Below are positions 44,356 to 54,970 of a stretch of 64,000 bases of DNA, piece after piece (the stretch's first letter is position 1; every line of letters starts with the position of its first letter). The stretch comes from Scilla litardierei (lineage: Eukaryota; Streptophyta; Magnoliopsida; Asparagales; Asparagaceae). The stretch lies in assembly GCA_030789695.1 (NCBI GenBank), contig CM061138.1:179281051-179345050 (forward strand). The letters run 5' to 3'. The notes below the pieces were generated by a model. It did no database searches. It was not told the DNA's origin and saw only the letters and a program-made list of their open reading frames with translations. A program made the translations under genes and the position numbers.

Positions 44356-45864
44356 CTACTCTACTGGATCGATATCACCTATAGCAAAAGGCGGATCCAC
44401 TATCTTTGTCGGTATATGCAACTTCTCTAACTGCTCCTTACGTGGCTCCGCCAGGTGCGTGTGTCCATGAACACCTACGAACTCTAGCAATGCATCCTCC
44501 AGCATTCGCACAAGGACTCCACCTATACCCTGCAGAGAATAAGATGCATCAGTTCGCTGCAAAAATTTCACCCTCATAATAAAAGTATTCCAAAGAGGAT
44601 CTTCTATAGAAATATATGAAGTAAATAGTGGTGGATGATACATCCCTGGATATAATTCAATATCATCATACGCTGTGATAGCTATCTCAGTGGTGTCCTC
44701 TCTCAGCTGCTCATGTAAATCTGGATCATAGATGTGGACTTCCTCGACAGGTTCGTTTAGATATGACATGTCCAAGCATACCTCTAATACATAATCATAC
44801 GTGTGCTGCAAAAGGTACGACGTGTCAAAAATATCTAAATCAAAATAAATATCAGATGGAATACATGATTCAGAAATGGAATGGGTAGAAATATCTCCAT
44901 GGGTGGGAGCAGTAAGCTCTGTGGGATAGTCCTTGGCGTCAGTGGAAGGATGAGATGGATGCGGAAGCTCTAATGGAGGAGGGTAGTGCTCGGGATCCTC
45001 ATGAATGGCTGTGTCCTCGTCTCGATGCACGACCTCCTCGTCGATAAGCTCTGGCTCCGTGTGTAAGGCCTCCTCATCAACTATCAATGTAGGCTCTCTC
45101 TGGAATGGTAATGTTGGCTGCTCATGTATGTCAACTTGTGGGGATGTATCATGTGGAGGAGAATGACCGTAAGCAATCCAAAAATGTAGTCTATCCCATT
45201 GAAGATTGACATGGACATCTTCCTCAATTGTTCCTGCAGCCGAAACATGGTTCATAACAAAATCTGCAAATCGTAGCTCAAATGCATCGCCTGCTGTAAC
45301 GCTAACTGAACCGGTGAACCTCACTGACTCCAAGAGGCCCTCCAATAAGTTCTGAAATGTGTCTTACTCTGGCGGCGCATATGACTCAATTTCTGCTTCC
45401 TCACCTGCCTCTTCTTCCATCCACTCTTCATTTGCAATAGCTGTATCGTAGGATGTGAGATCGACGATGGCACATTCTGGCTCTGGTAACATGACATGCG
45501 ATGATTCTTGCCCATAAGATGAAGAAGCAGAACTGATATCTTTGGAAATCATTACAGCCTTAAGCATGAGCGCATTGGTTTCAAGGTCTCTTTTCACCGA
45601 TTCCAATAGAAAATCACCCCTTTCAAACTTGGCTTGCATTTCAATCTGATGTGCAAGCATCTCATCAAGAAGGTGATCTCCCGCCTGAGCGTTCTGGTCA
45701 AAATCTGTGGTCCACGTGGAAGCATGCATCCCATCCAAAAGGTATTCTTCCGTCTGAGCACTCTGATCAAAATAGTATTGTCCCATCTGAGCACTCTGAT
45801 CAAAATAGTATTCTCCCATCTGAGCACTCTGATCAAAATCTGTGGTCCATATAGTATAATCCAT
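44356..45864 (-). pseudogene. Gag-like protein with WNTF module, one in-frame stop
   Basis: The frame starts at ATG 45864 (complement) and runs 166 codons to TAA at 45366-45364. It continues in the same frame for more than 330 codons to 44356. The N-terminal part has an 11-residue tandem repeat of the MGEYYFDQSAQ type, followed by a probable coiled-coil stretch (HQIEMQAKFERGDFLLESVK). I see no recognisable Retrotrans_gag core. The C-terminal part is acidic and Pro-rich and ends with PLWNTFIMRV and IVDPPFAIGD, resembling the C-terminus of the Gag at 25329. It is named Gag-like from position and that resemblance only. Confidence 0.65.
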
Positions 45865-46114
45865 AATACCTGATCAACAAAGATACATACCTGGAGAAAA
45901 ATATTAGTGGCACAAAAGAACATAGAAATGATATTAATTGTGGCGAGGGTGAAAATTCCCCGGTAATAGTCTACCAACTCTCTACAACGAATATGTACAA
46001 TATGTACATGCAAAATTATAAGGGGTGAAGAATGTGAAAATAATCGCTGGGTAAGGATGTGAGCTAGTCTCAGGGATAACAGGGTCCTAAATGTAACAAG
46101 CACGTTGCCTCCTA

Positions 46115-46127
46115 GGCAACGGCGCCA
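46115..46127 (-). promoter_or_regulatory. Primer binding site, minus strand
   Basis: The complement reads TGGCGCCGTTGCC, seven bases inside the 5' LTR boundary at 46135. It is the same tRNA-Asp type as at 24704. Confidence 0.85.
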
Positions 46128-46134
46128 TAAAGCT

Positions 46135-47688
46135 TGACCGCCCGTGGGTTTGGTACTCAAATCGGAACGAAGATACTAGGATTAAAATTTGTAACCACAA
46201 GCGCACGGTGTCGAGGTGTGGCTTGGGGGGTCGAACACAGGGAGGCGTATGTTGTGCTTATGAGCAATTGGGATCCTGATCACCCGGTGGGTGAGCTAGC
46301 TTAATCGCTTGATGGGTTGTCACAATAGAAAATTAATGCAAAAGGGTGTAAGATATAAGAAATGCAACCTATGACCTTAGCTTTTGCCCTATCATGAGTT
46401 CTCACTATTACGACTGACGGATAGGAATGTGATCGGATTCTAGAGTTTAGCGGTGAGACGTTGCCTCTAAAAGTGGTACCAAGCGTCCCATGGGCCCGAT
46501 ATTCTGGCCGATGCCCAGGATGATACGCTAGGTCTACCCGGGTTCGGACGGTGGGCATTCCCATGTATAGCACCGGTCGACTCCGGGAGCACTAAGCAAC
46601 GATTGCTCCCTACATTTCATCCAAGCCATTCCCACACGCGAGGAATCTATGTCTACGCTAGGGGTGTGAGCTGTGGCTAGGGGATCAAACTCCGTTTTAT
46701 TTCCCCTTGGCCCGACGGTCAAAGGCAGTCTTTCTCCCGTCAGAGACAATAAAACACCCTGCGTAACCATCTAAATCCCTATATCCTATCGAATCCCTAA
46801 TCATATAGTCGTTCTAGGGAGAACCCACGAAGGGGCTTCCACCAATGTCCCAGATTTGAAAACTACTCACTAATCATGGCATTACATGCAACAAAAAAAA
46901 TTTCAGCTATTGAAATGAAAATCAATTAATAGATAACTAGAGCAAACGGTATTATAAATGCAATATCAAAGTATTAGAAAGATCAAAGAACTTACAAAAC
47001 GATTTTAATTGAAAGCAGCCAAAAACCCCTAAAAATAGCTTAAGAAAATGGGGATTGCGTTTTCTGGGAAACCCAGTGCTATTTATACATTCTGGCAAGA
47101 TGCCAGGGAATATTCCCACTAGAAGATAAAAATAAACGCTCACCTGATCGGTTGAAACATCAACCGATCGGGTGAAGCAGCGGTTGGACTTGGTCTTCAG
47201 CTTCTGAAAATCCTCAACCGATCGCTGAACCGATCGAATGAGCCGTTGGGTTCTTGAGCTGGGGAAGCCTCTGCTACAAGTGACACGATCGGTTGTGGAG
47301 TTGGCACACAAAAACAGAAAGTTCTGTCGCGACCACCCGATCACTGAACCGATCAGGTGGGTTGCTCCTTCCTTGATTGTTCCTTGGGTCTGATACGTCT
47401 GCACGAACCGATTGGGTGGATCTGTCCACCCGATCGGTTGGGAGCTGATACATGATTTGTCCTTGAAGATTGGCTCCCAGGGCCTCGTGCGACACCTCCC
47501 GTTGCTCCGGGGACTTGTGATGTTAGCGTTGTATGTCCCCTGTGCCATCAATATCCTGCAAAAGCACAAAAACACAACGAACGTGAAAAGGAACTAAAAA
47601 TCACAAAAAGACGGACTCAAAATAACGAAAAACGATGGGAAATCATGGAGAAGACGTGCGTGAATATATAAAATATAGACGCACGTCA
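46135..47688 (-). repeat. 5' LTR of the minus-strand element, with hairpin array
   Basis: On the minus strand this begins TGACGTGCG at 47688 and ends at 46135. The TATA box is the complement of CTATTTATA at 47079-47087. Directly upstream of it (47141-47450) is a cluster of ACCGATCGG/CCCGATCGG motifs. These include a 14-bp stem with spacer AACA (47143-47174) and a 13-bp stem with spacer TCTG (47408-47437), each with one G-T wobble. Confidence 0.88.
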
Positions 47689-48041
47689 ACAAGCTGACTA
47701 GGATAAAAGGATTGATAGAAGAACAACTGAGATTTAATCTTAAGGAATGAATAGTTGAGATGAGATTTTGTTGAAAGTTTTGGAGGAAAAAACATTTCTT
47801 GGGAAAAGAAAGTTTATGGGGAAATGAAAATTTTTGGGGAATGAAAGTTTTAGGGGAATAGCAGAGTGCAATTAAGGCATTTGGGGGAAAACATTAACTT
47901 GCACTTAATGCTGCAGATTAAATGCTGTGCAGATTGAATGATCTCTCCCTTAACACGGGGCCCGCCGTCTCTTCGACGCATGAGGCAACAAGATGAGAAT
48001 AATTGCACGTGCCGAAGGCACCCGCTTTAACGCTAATTTGT
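47689..48041. other. Host sequence between two LTR elements, possible Helitron body
   Basis: No ORF. It contains GTGCCGAAGGCACCCGC near 48009, similar to GCCGAAGGCGCCCGTGCC in 59230-59265, so 47689-48041 and 59111-59388 probably belong to one older element interrupted by the Tekay-like insertion. TTTGT at 48037-48041 is the TSD. Confidence 0.6.
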
Positions 48042-51000
48042 TGTAACGGCCTGTATTTTTAGATGTGCTCTAGTTCGTGGGTACCGGTATTTTCCTTCAG
48101 TCTTCTGGTTGACTTTTCGTCCGTACGTTTCTTGTCACGTATGCGCGACTCTGTTTTTACCGTATCGTCATTAATTAACCATCACGTTTAACTAAAACCT
48201 TTAATTTAATTATTTACTAATTAGATTACTGATTGTACTAATCATTTTTGTTATTTTAATAATTACTGTAAACACTTAATTAATCTTAATCATTCACGTG
48301 GAGATTTTTGTGATAGGGAGTGAACCCAATTCATAGCCGGATAGGTTTCCTCTTAAGTCAACACAATCATTAAATTAGTCCTAATCACTAACCTACACAC
48401 ATTTAAATTATCCCCTACTCTTTCTTGAATGATGAAAACGTTCCCTGCTCTTCTTTGAATAATAAGAGAGGAAGTGAAGCACGTTTTTTAGCCAGAATGC
48501 ATCCTCTTGTTTAAGTCAACAAACACCATTTAAAACCATCATAATCCCACACCTAAACTGATTAAATTGTTCCCTGCCAAAGTCCTCAAGGCAAGCTAAG
48601 CTACGTCTTTTATCGTTATAATCGTCTGCAAACCCTCCTCATTCTCTGCAAATTCTTCCATCAGACAAACCCATCTCCCTGCAAACGAATCACCATATGC
48701 AAATCCTCCAGCCAACATCCAACTCTGTTCATCATACTCCCAAATCAATTCACCAAGGCCAACAAGTTTTCAGCCTACTTTCAACCAAAAATCATTCCCA
48801 AAAACCAAATTCATCAAAGCTCAAACTCAAAAATCAGCCCCTCCAACAAACACCAAATCCAAACCCCAAAAATAATTCTAGATTCAAAAATCAAACCAGA
48901 TCTGAATCAATTTCAGATTCAAATCAAGCATCAACCATAAACAAACATCCAAATTAGAGAAACCCAATCTTTTTCCCTTCTTCTTCTTCCTCTTTCCCTA
49001 GGCCGACTTCCTCCTCCTCCACCTTCACCCTCAGTTGCCCGCCGCCCAGAGCTGTGCGCCGTGGCCAGAAGCGCCGGACCGCCACAGCCGTCGGATCCCC
49101 CTTCAGCCGTCATCCGACCGCAGCCGCCGGATCCCCCTTCAGCCGTCGTCCGACCGCCAGTTCCTCCGGTGCGAAGGTAAGACTCCCCTACCCTTTTTCT
49201 TGTGCGCGAAACCTCCCTTTCATTTGATCGTTGCTGTAAGTTGTTTTGAAAATAATAATAATAATAATAAAGCAAGCAAGAACAGAAGATGAGAAGAGAA
49301 AAAGAGACAGAGTGACTGAGAGAAAGAAAGAATGGCAGAGTGTTTTTGGGATGGCCTTATTAAGTATTAAAAGGAAATAGATATTAATATTTGATAGTAA
49401 TATCTTAAACATGTTGAATAAATAAATAGGGTGACACCCTAGCCTATTAAATAATAGAAGAGAGTAGGTAGGGGTAGTCTTCATATTTGGAAACCAACAG
49501 GAGCACACAGCATCTTGTATTCATTCTGAGAAACTGTTTCATAAAATGATATGGAGAAGCTATCCTCTTAGACAGTGAATGGATGTTAGTTATTTACTAC
49601 TAAGGTATTGTCTTGATACTGTATGGCATCTGAGCATAATGTATTTTATACATAAGTTATAGCTTTCCTCATACATATTCTGTCTAATATCTGAGATAAT
49701 AAATGTTAAAGAATCTAATTTTAAGGTTGTTAGTATAAAAGTTAAACTTGTTAGAATTAACGTTTTAGTGTTAAAATGATTATTAACTGTTAAATAATGT
49801 TAGGATAACATTAGAGATTAAAATATGGCTTACCATGTTAATATAAGACTGATATAATACAATATAGACATCATCCTAGCCAAAGAACCAAGTAAAATTA
49901 AACAAACCCATTGTAGAGATTATAACGATAATATGTTTATTCACGAAAAATCTAATTCTATGAATTATTTAATCAAAACAGAAAACCGGAAGTACCGATA
50001 CGTAGTACCCATCGAGGCGAACCCAACGGCACCAAAATCACCGAAATCAGGCAAGTATTTATTGTATTTGAATTTGAGACAACTGTTAAAAACTAACACA
50101 ATCATCATTTTAATACGTTCATATTTTATCTGATGTAGCTGACTAAAAGCGGACTTTTCATGTTAATAGTCCATTGATAAAAGAACAACTTTCTCTGCAT
50201 ATTTTTAATTGAACCAAAATGGGACAGAGGGTATGATACAACCCTCGAAATATAATGAGAACCCATCGATTACAGATGGAAAGGAAAATAGTCCTTAGTA
50301 GTAGGGTTCGTAGATGTAGCTTGACCACCTTATGGCTCCCTCCATAACCACACCAATGGAGGCAAGTAAGAAGGCGTCACGGTAAATCCCCGATGATAGG
50401 GTGCATCAAGTACATACTACCAACCCGGCACGATAAATGAAATATTCAATAAACATACAACTGCTTTTCTTTTGAACTACAAAATTTAAATATGCTAATA
50501 CTTTCCTTTCTGCACATATTATTTATAATTGCGTACTAACACCTTTTTGTCCCTTTGCAAGCTGTTCTTAATTCTTTTACGTTAAATACTTTGTCGAGGT
50601 TCTCGCTGACATATATTTGATGTGTTTGTGAAATATATGTAAGGTTCAGAGACTGAATACTTTGTAAACCCCGCTTTTGAGGATCCTACCTTAGAGGAGG
50701 ACCCCGTTGATTAGAGTTACGAGGACGCTGAGGTCCTCCCTGCTGAAAACTAGAACTTTGTTGCAGTCTTTAACTATTCAGTTGTTTTTGCTATTTTCAG
50801 GTGTGTTGGCTTTTAGTAGATTGTACGGCCATGCTAGGCCTAATGTCACTTTGTGTACTTTGCTTTTAAAAAATGCTAGAATAAATTTGTAATAAATATT
50901 TGTGCTGTTTCTGAAAAATTCACGTGCAAGGACCTGCTTACTAAATAACGTTTATTGTGCTTAAGTCGAGGAAGGAAGAAAAAAGGTACTCTTTCCTTGC

Positions 51001-51061
51001 TTTAAGCGCAAGCGGACCCGCTCAAGTTCTCGCTCCCGTACATGGGAAGAGGGGCGTGACA
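48042..51061 (+). repeat. 5' LTR of the Tekay-like element
   Basis: 3020 bp. Notable parts are a C-rich stretch (48955-49170), a short (TAA)n at about 49250-49270, a perfect 10-bp stem (50609-50618 with 50631-50640) and a terminal stem (50956-50974 with 50991-51010). It has no gene; frames up to about 114 codons lack domains. Confidence 0.9.
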
Positions 51062-51198
51062 GGTTTTAGTGGTGGCCCATGCAGGTCTTCTCCTTCTTTT
51101 GTACTCAGCGAGACACTTCAGAAACAGTATAGATATTATTACTAACCAGCTCGTTTAAATAAACTTGTACACAAATGTTTACATTTTCTGTTTACAGC

Positions 51199-52305
51199 AT
51201 GGCAGGAAGGCATAACACTCACAATGGGAATGGAGTCAATGGGAACAGTAATCCCGACTTCAATGAACTCCTAGGTGTTATGAGAGGCATGCTGGAGATC
51301 CAGCAGCAGCTGATTCAACAATGACAACAAGCTGCGCCACCTGCACCACCGCCTCCTCCTCTAGCTACACCCGGAGCCAAGCAATTTCGGGAGCTGAACC
51401 CGAAGAGCTTCTCGGAAATAGAAGGGTCGATATCAGCTAAAGAATGGGCCAGGAGTACGGAAGACGATCTGAGTCTTTACCGTATTGATCAAGCTGGATG
51501 GGTTGAAGTCGCCAAGAAGCAACTGACGGGCAATGCACGAAACTGGTGGGACAGGGAAGAAGCCCGTCTAGTTAAGCCCATCAACTGGGCCATGTTTCAA
51601 GAGCGTTTCAACGCTCAATATTTTCCTCGAGCAGCTAAGAGGGAACTGCATCAACGCTTTGTCAATCTGAAGCAAGGAAATCGGACAGTTGATGAATACG
51701 AGGTGGAATTCTCTATGCTCAGTCGATTTTCTCCACACCTGGTGGAGGATCCCGAAGACTGCACGAATCAATTTCTCCAGGGGCTGGACCTGGATATTCA
51801 GGGTTCGATGTCTTCGACAAACCCAACCACACTTCAGGGAGTGTTGGACGCTGCCAGGGATTTTAAGCGTGTTCAGAAGCGTAAGAAGGCGCTTCAGATC
51901 GGAGGAAGCAGACATCCACCGGAGCCACCCAGGGGCTATCTCAGGCCTACTCAGACTGTTCAATTCAAAAGGCCTGCTGCTCCTATCAATAACCGACCTC
52001 AGATGGTATGTTTTCACCGCAAGTGAACTGGACATCTCAAGAAGGACTGCAGAGAGCTGCTAAACCAATGCCTGATATGCGGATCATCCGCACATGCCGC
52101 CAGGGACTGCCTTCGCCGCACCAATAATCCGATGACCGCTGGACCTTCTGGACTTGTTCAGCATGGAGCTCCTGTACCGAATCAACGTGGACCACCTCTG
52201 GCTCCACAGCAGAAAGCTTATGATCAGGCAAAGCAGAACCCGCCGAGGCGACAGGCATTTACCATGATGGCCGCTGAGGCCAAAACTGATGAACAAGTGT
52301 CTCAG
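51199..52305 (+). pseudogene. Tekay-like gag
   Basis: ATG 51199 begins a Gln-rich N-terminus, interrupted by TGA at 51322-51324. The Retrotrans_gag core follows in the same frame (NARNWWDREEARL, FQERFNAQYFPRAAKRE and VDEYEVEFSMLSRFSPHLV). The first zinc knuckle reads CFHRK, then TGA (52024-52026), then TGHLKKDC, so both its second Cys and the next codon are damaged. The second knuckle CLICGSSAHAARDC is intact. Coding reaches CAG at 52303-52305, where a GT-AG insertion begins. Confidence 0.9.
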
Positions 52306-52401
52306 GTATTACCTAAACTATTCTTTTTATAAGATTATGGTATGTTTATATATGTGTGTTTGATTTATTTCCCTTAGCTAATGTGTTTCCCTACATTCTA
52401 G
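52306..52401 (+). other. Probable intron between gag and protease
   Basis: GTATTACC at the left, a CTAAT branch-point-like motif at 52378-52382, a pyrimidine-rich tract and TTCTAG at 52401. The sequence is T-rich, unlike the coding flanks. The gag frame would stop inside it at 52330. Removing the 96 bp joins gag to the GVILVASHPALSLFDSG part of the protease but leaves the frames one base apart, so a small extra indel or another junction is needed. Confidence 0.5.
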
Positions 52402-53763
52402 GTGTTATCTTAGTAGCCTCTCATCCGGCTCTATCCCTATTTGATTCTGGAGCCTCTTACTGCTTCATATCCCGAGGATTTGTAGAGAAACATTCTATTC
52501 GTATTGACCCTCTACCAAATTGCTGGAACATCACTACTATGAGTGGAGTAGTAAAAACTTCTAGTGGCTGTCGATCTTGCCCTATAGTGATCTGTGGACA
52601 CGAGTTGTTTGCAGATTTTATGATAGTCGACATGCCAAACTTCGATGCAATATTCGGCATGAAATGGTTAGGAAATTTCTATGCTACCATCGATTGTCAC
52701 AAGAAGAAAGTAGTGTTCGAAATCCCTGACCATTCGATGTTTGAATTCGCAAGCAGAGACCGTTCACTTGGACCTATCAAGTTTCGAGCCAAGCCGAACG
52801 AAATGATCATTGCATCAATGTTAGTCAAACCCGAGAAGCCTAGAGTGGTTCGAGATTTTGAGGATGTGTTCCCTGAAGATATTTTAGGATTACCACCTGA
52901 TCGAGCTTTGGAATTCACCATCGACCTTCTGCCAAACACTCAACCAATTTCGAAGGCACCTTATCGTATGGCTCCTGTTGAACTGGAAGAACTTCGAAAA
53001 CAACTCGACGACCTATTGTAGAAAGGATTGATACATCCCAGTGTATCTCCTCGGGGCGCACCAGTTCTTTTGGTCAAGAAGAAGGATGGATCAAGAAGGA
53101 TGTGTGTGGATTATCGAGAACTGAACAAGGTAACCATAAAGAACAAGTACCTGCTTCCATGCATTGATGACATCTTCGATCAACTCTGCAGATCGCGAGT
53201 ATTCTCGAAACTGGATCTCCGAAGTGTTTATCATAAAGTGAAGGTTAGAAGTGAAGATATCCCGAAGACAGCATTCCGGACCAAGTATGGGCACTATGAA
53301 TTCGTAGTCATGCCATTCAGTGTGACTAATGCCCCGGCAGTATTCAAGAATCTTATGAACTTGATCTTCTATGAGTACTTGGATAAGTTCGTGGTGATCT
53401 TCATCGACGACATCTTGGTTTACTCAAAGAATGAAGAAGAGCATGCCAAGCATCTACAGATTGTATTGCAGACTTTGCGACATCATCGGTTATACACCAA
53501 GTACAGCAAGTGTGAATTTTGGCTAGATCGAATTGCATTCCTCAGGGATATGGTATCGGGCGACGGTATCTCTGTCGACCCAAAGAAATTTACCTCAGTC
53601 AAGAATTGGCCGACTCCTCGATCAGCATTAGATATCAGGAGTTTCCTAGGATTGTCGGGTTATTACCGTCGATTCATCAAGGACTTTTCCTCGATCAGCA
53701 TCAGATATCAGGAGTTTCCTAGGATTGGCGGGTTATTACCGTCGATTCATCAAGGACTTTTCA
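52402..53763 (+). pseudogene. Tekay-like protease and reverse transcriptase
   Basis: The protease has LFDSGASYCFIS with the catalytic DSG at 52443-52451. The RT has the PYRMAPVELEELRKQLDDLL lead-in, then TAG (53019-53021), then [38 protein letters not shown] and the catalytic FIDDILVYS (DD at 53406-53411). The segment encoding [17 protein letters not shown] is duplicated in tandem (53618-53690 and 53691-53763). The 73-bp unit shifts the reading frame by one. Confidence 0.92.
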
Positions 53764-54248
53764 AAAATTGCTGAGCATATGACTCGTCTGACGAGAAAGG
53801 ATATCAAGTTCATCTGGTCCGAGGCATGTGATAAAGCATTTGAAGAATTGAAAGCGAAGTTGACAACTGCACCAGTTCTGGCTATACCAGACAGGACTGG
53901 AGAATTTGAAGTGTATTGTGACGCATCTGGCAAGGGTCTCGGATGTGTACTACATCAAATAGTCATGTTGTAGCGTATGCTTCCCGACAACTGAAGACTC
54001 ATGAGAAGAATTATCCAACTCATGATCTGGAGTTAGCTGGAGTTATATTTGCTTTAAATATTTGGAGACATTTTCTATTGGGCGAGCAAGTCAAGATCTT
54101 CACCGACCACAAAAGTTTGAAGTACATCTTCACCCAGAAGGAGCTTAATATGTGACAATGAAGATGGTTAGAGCTTATGGCTGATTATGATATTGATCTT
54201 CAATATCGTCCGGGAAAAGTGAATGTCGTACCAGATGCATTAAGCTGA
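53764..54248 (+). pseudogene. Tekay-like RNase H
   Basis: KFIWSEACDKAFEELK and [13 protein letters not shown] are read in one frame up to about 53950. A one-base shift near 53950 then leads to [23 protein letters not shown] and [14 protein letters not shown] codons at 54153-54155, 54159-54161 and 54246-54248 stand where relatives have Arg (MRQRRW and ALSR). Confidence 0.88.
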
Positions 54249-54899
54249 TTACCAGCGATTATGACTCTCACAGCTCAATGGAGACTTCAACAAGCAATGA
54301 GAGAGTTGGAAATTGAAGTTATTTTGCCCAGGACTTCGACAACATGGATGAATATGCAAATCCAGTCTACAATCATGGATCGGATTAAAGCTGCTCAGTC
54401 TGGAGATGCAAAATTATAGAAGATCAAGGCGCAAGTGGAATCAGGTCTTCGAACGGATTTTCTTATCCACAAAGACGGATCTTTGAGATATGGCAGCAGA
54501 ATCTGTGTACCTTCAGGCGATATCCGAGAAGAACTCATGAAAGAAGCACATAGCTCTCCATACTCTATCCATCCTGGTGGAACTAAGATGTACAAGGATC
54601 TTCGTCTGAATTTTTGGTGGCATGGAATGAAGAGGAGCATAGCTCACAGTGTAGCTAAGTGCCTTGTGTGTCAGCAGGTGAAGGCTGAACATCATCGCAC
54701 TGCTGGATTGCTTCAACCTCTGCCTATTCCGGAATGGAAGTGGCAGCACATCACTATGGATTTCGTGACTGTACTACCTCGGAGTACTAAGCAGAATGAT
54801 GCGATTTGGGTGATCGTTGACTGATTAACCAAATCATCACATTTCATACCTTTCTGAGTGGGACAATCTACGGAAATACTTGCTAAGAAGTATATGGAG
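54249..54899 (+). pseudogene. Tekay-like integrase, part before the intron
   Basis: The zinc-binding HHCC region is visible (HPGGTKMYKDLRLNFWWHGM, then CLVCQQVKAEH), followed by the first catalytic Asp in ITMDFVTVLP. Nonsense codons are TAG 54417-54419, TGA 54822-54824 and TGA 54855-54857. Coding runs to GAG at 54897-54899 within the AKKYME stretch. Confidence 0.9.
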
Positions 54900-54970
54900 G
54901 TAATAATTTATCATATACCTTTAAAAACTTCTTTCTAGTATACATTGTGATGTAATCGATAATCATGCAG
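54900..54970 (+). other. Spliceosomal-type intron inside integrase, 71 bp
   Basis: The insertion starts GTAATAATTT and ends AATCATGCAG. It is AT-rich, contains stops in all useful frames and interrupts the integrase core between AKKYME and EIVRRHGVP. Removing exactly 71 bp joins GAG to GAG in phase 0 and gives the spacing seen in related chromovirus integrases, where a Tyr-x-x-Glu-Ile-Val run leads into HGVP. This is strong internal evidence for an intron, though splicing itself is not shown. Confidence 0.78.

Larger units (their letters stand above)
41052..47688 (-). mobile_element. Athila-like non-autonomous LTR element, minus strand
   Basis: LTRs of about 1555 bp (46135-47688 as 5' LTR, 41052-42607 as 3' LTR) are flanked by ACAAG on both sides (41047-41051 and 47689-47693). 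The PBS, read on the minus strand, is TGGCGCCGTTGCC (46127-46115). The only coding trace is a gag-like frame at 45864-44356 with one in-frame stop. There is no RT or integrase. Element size is 6.6 kb, much like the gag-only element at 23101, with which it shares PBS type and a protein module, but the LTRs are unrelated in sequence by eye. Confidence 0.9.

Noticed and set aside
48697..49292. Short frames near the C-rich part of the Tekay LTR as genes
   Set aside because: The same sequence is repeated in the 3' LTR with different frames and stops. There is no domain.
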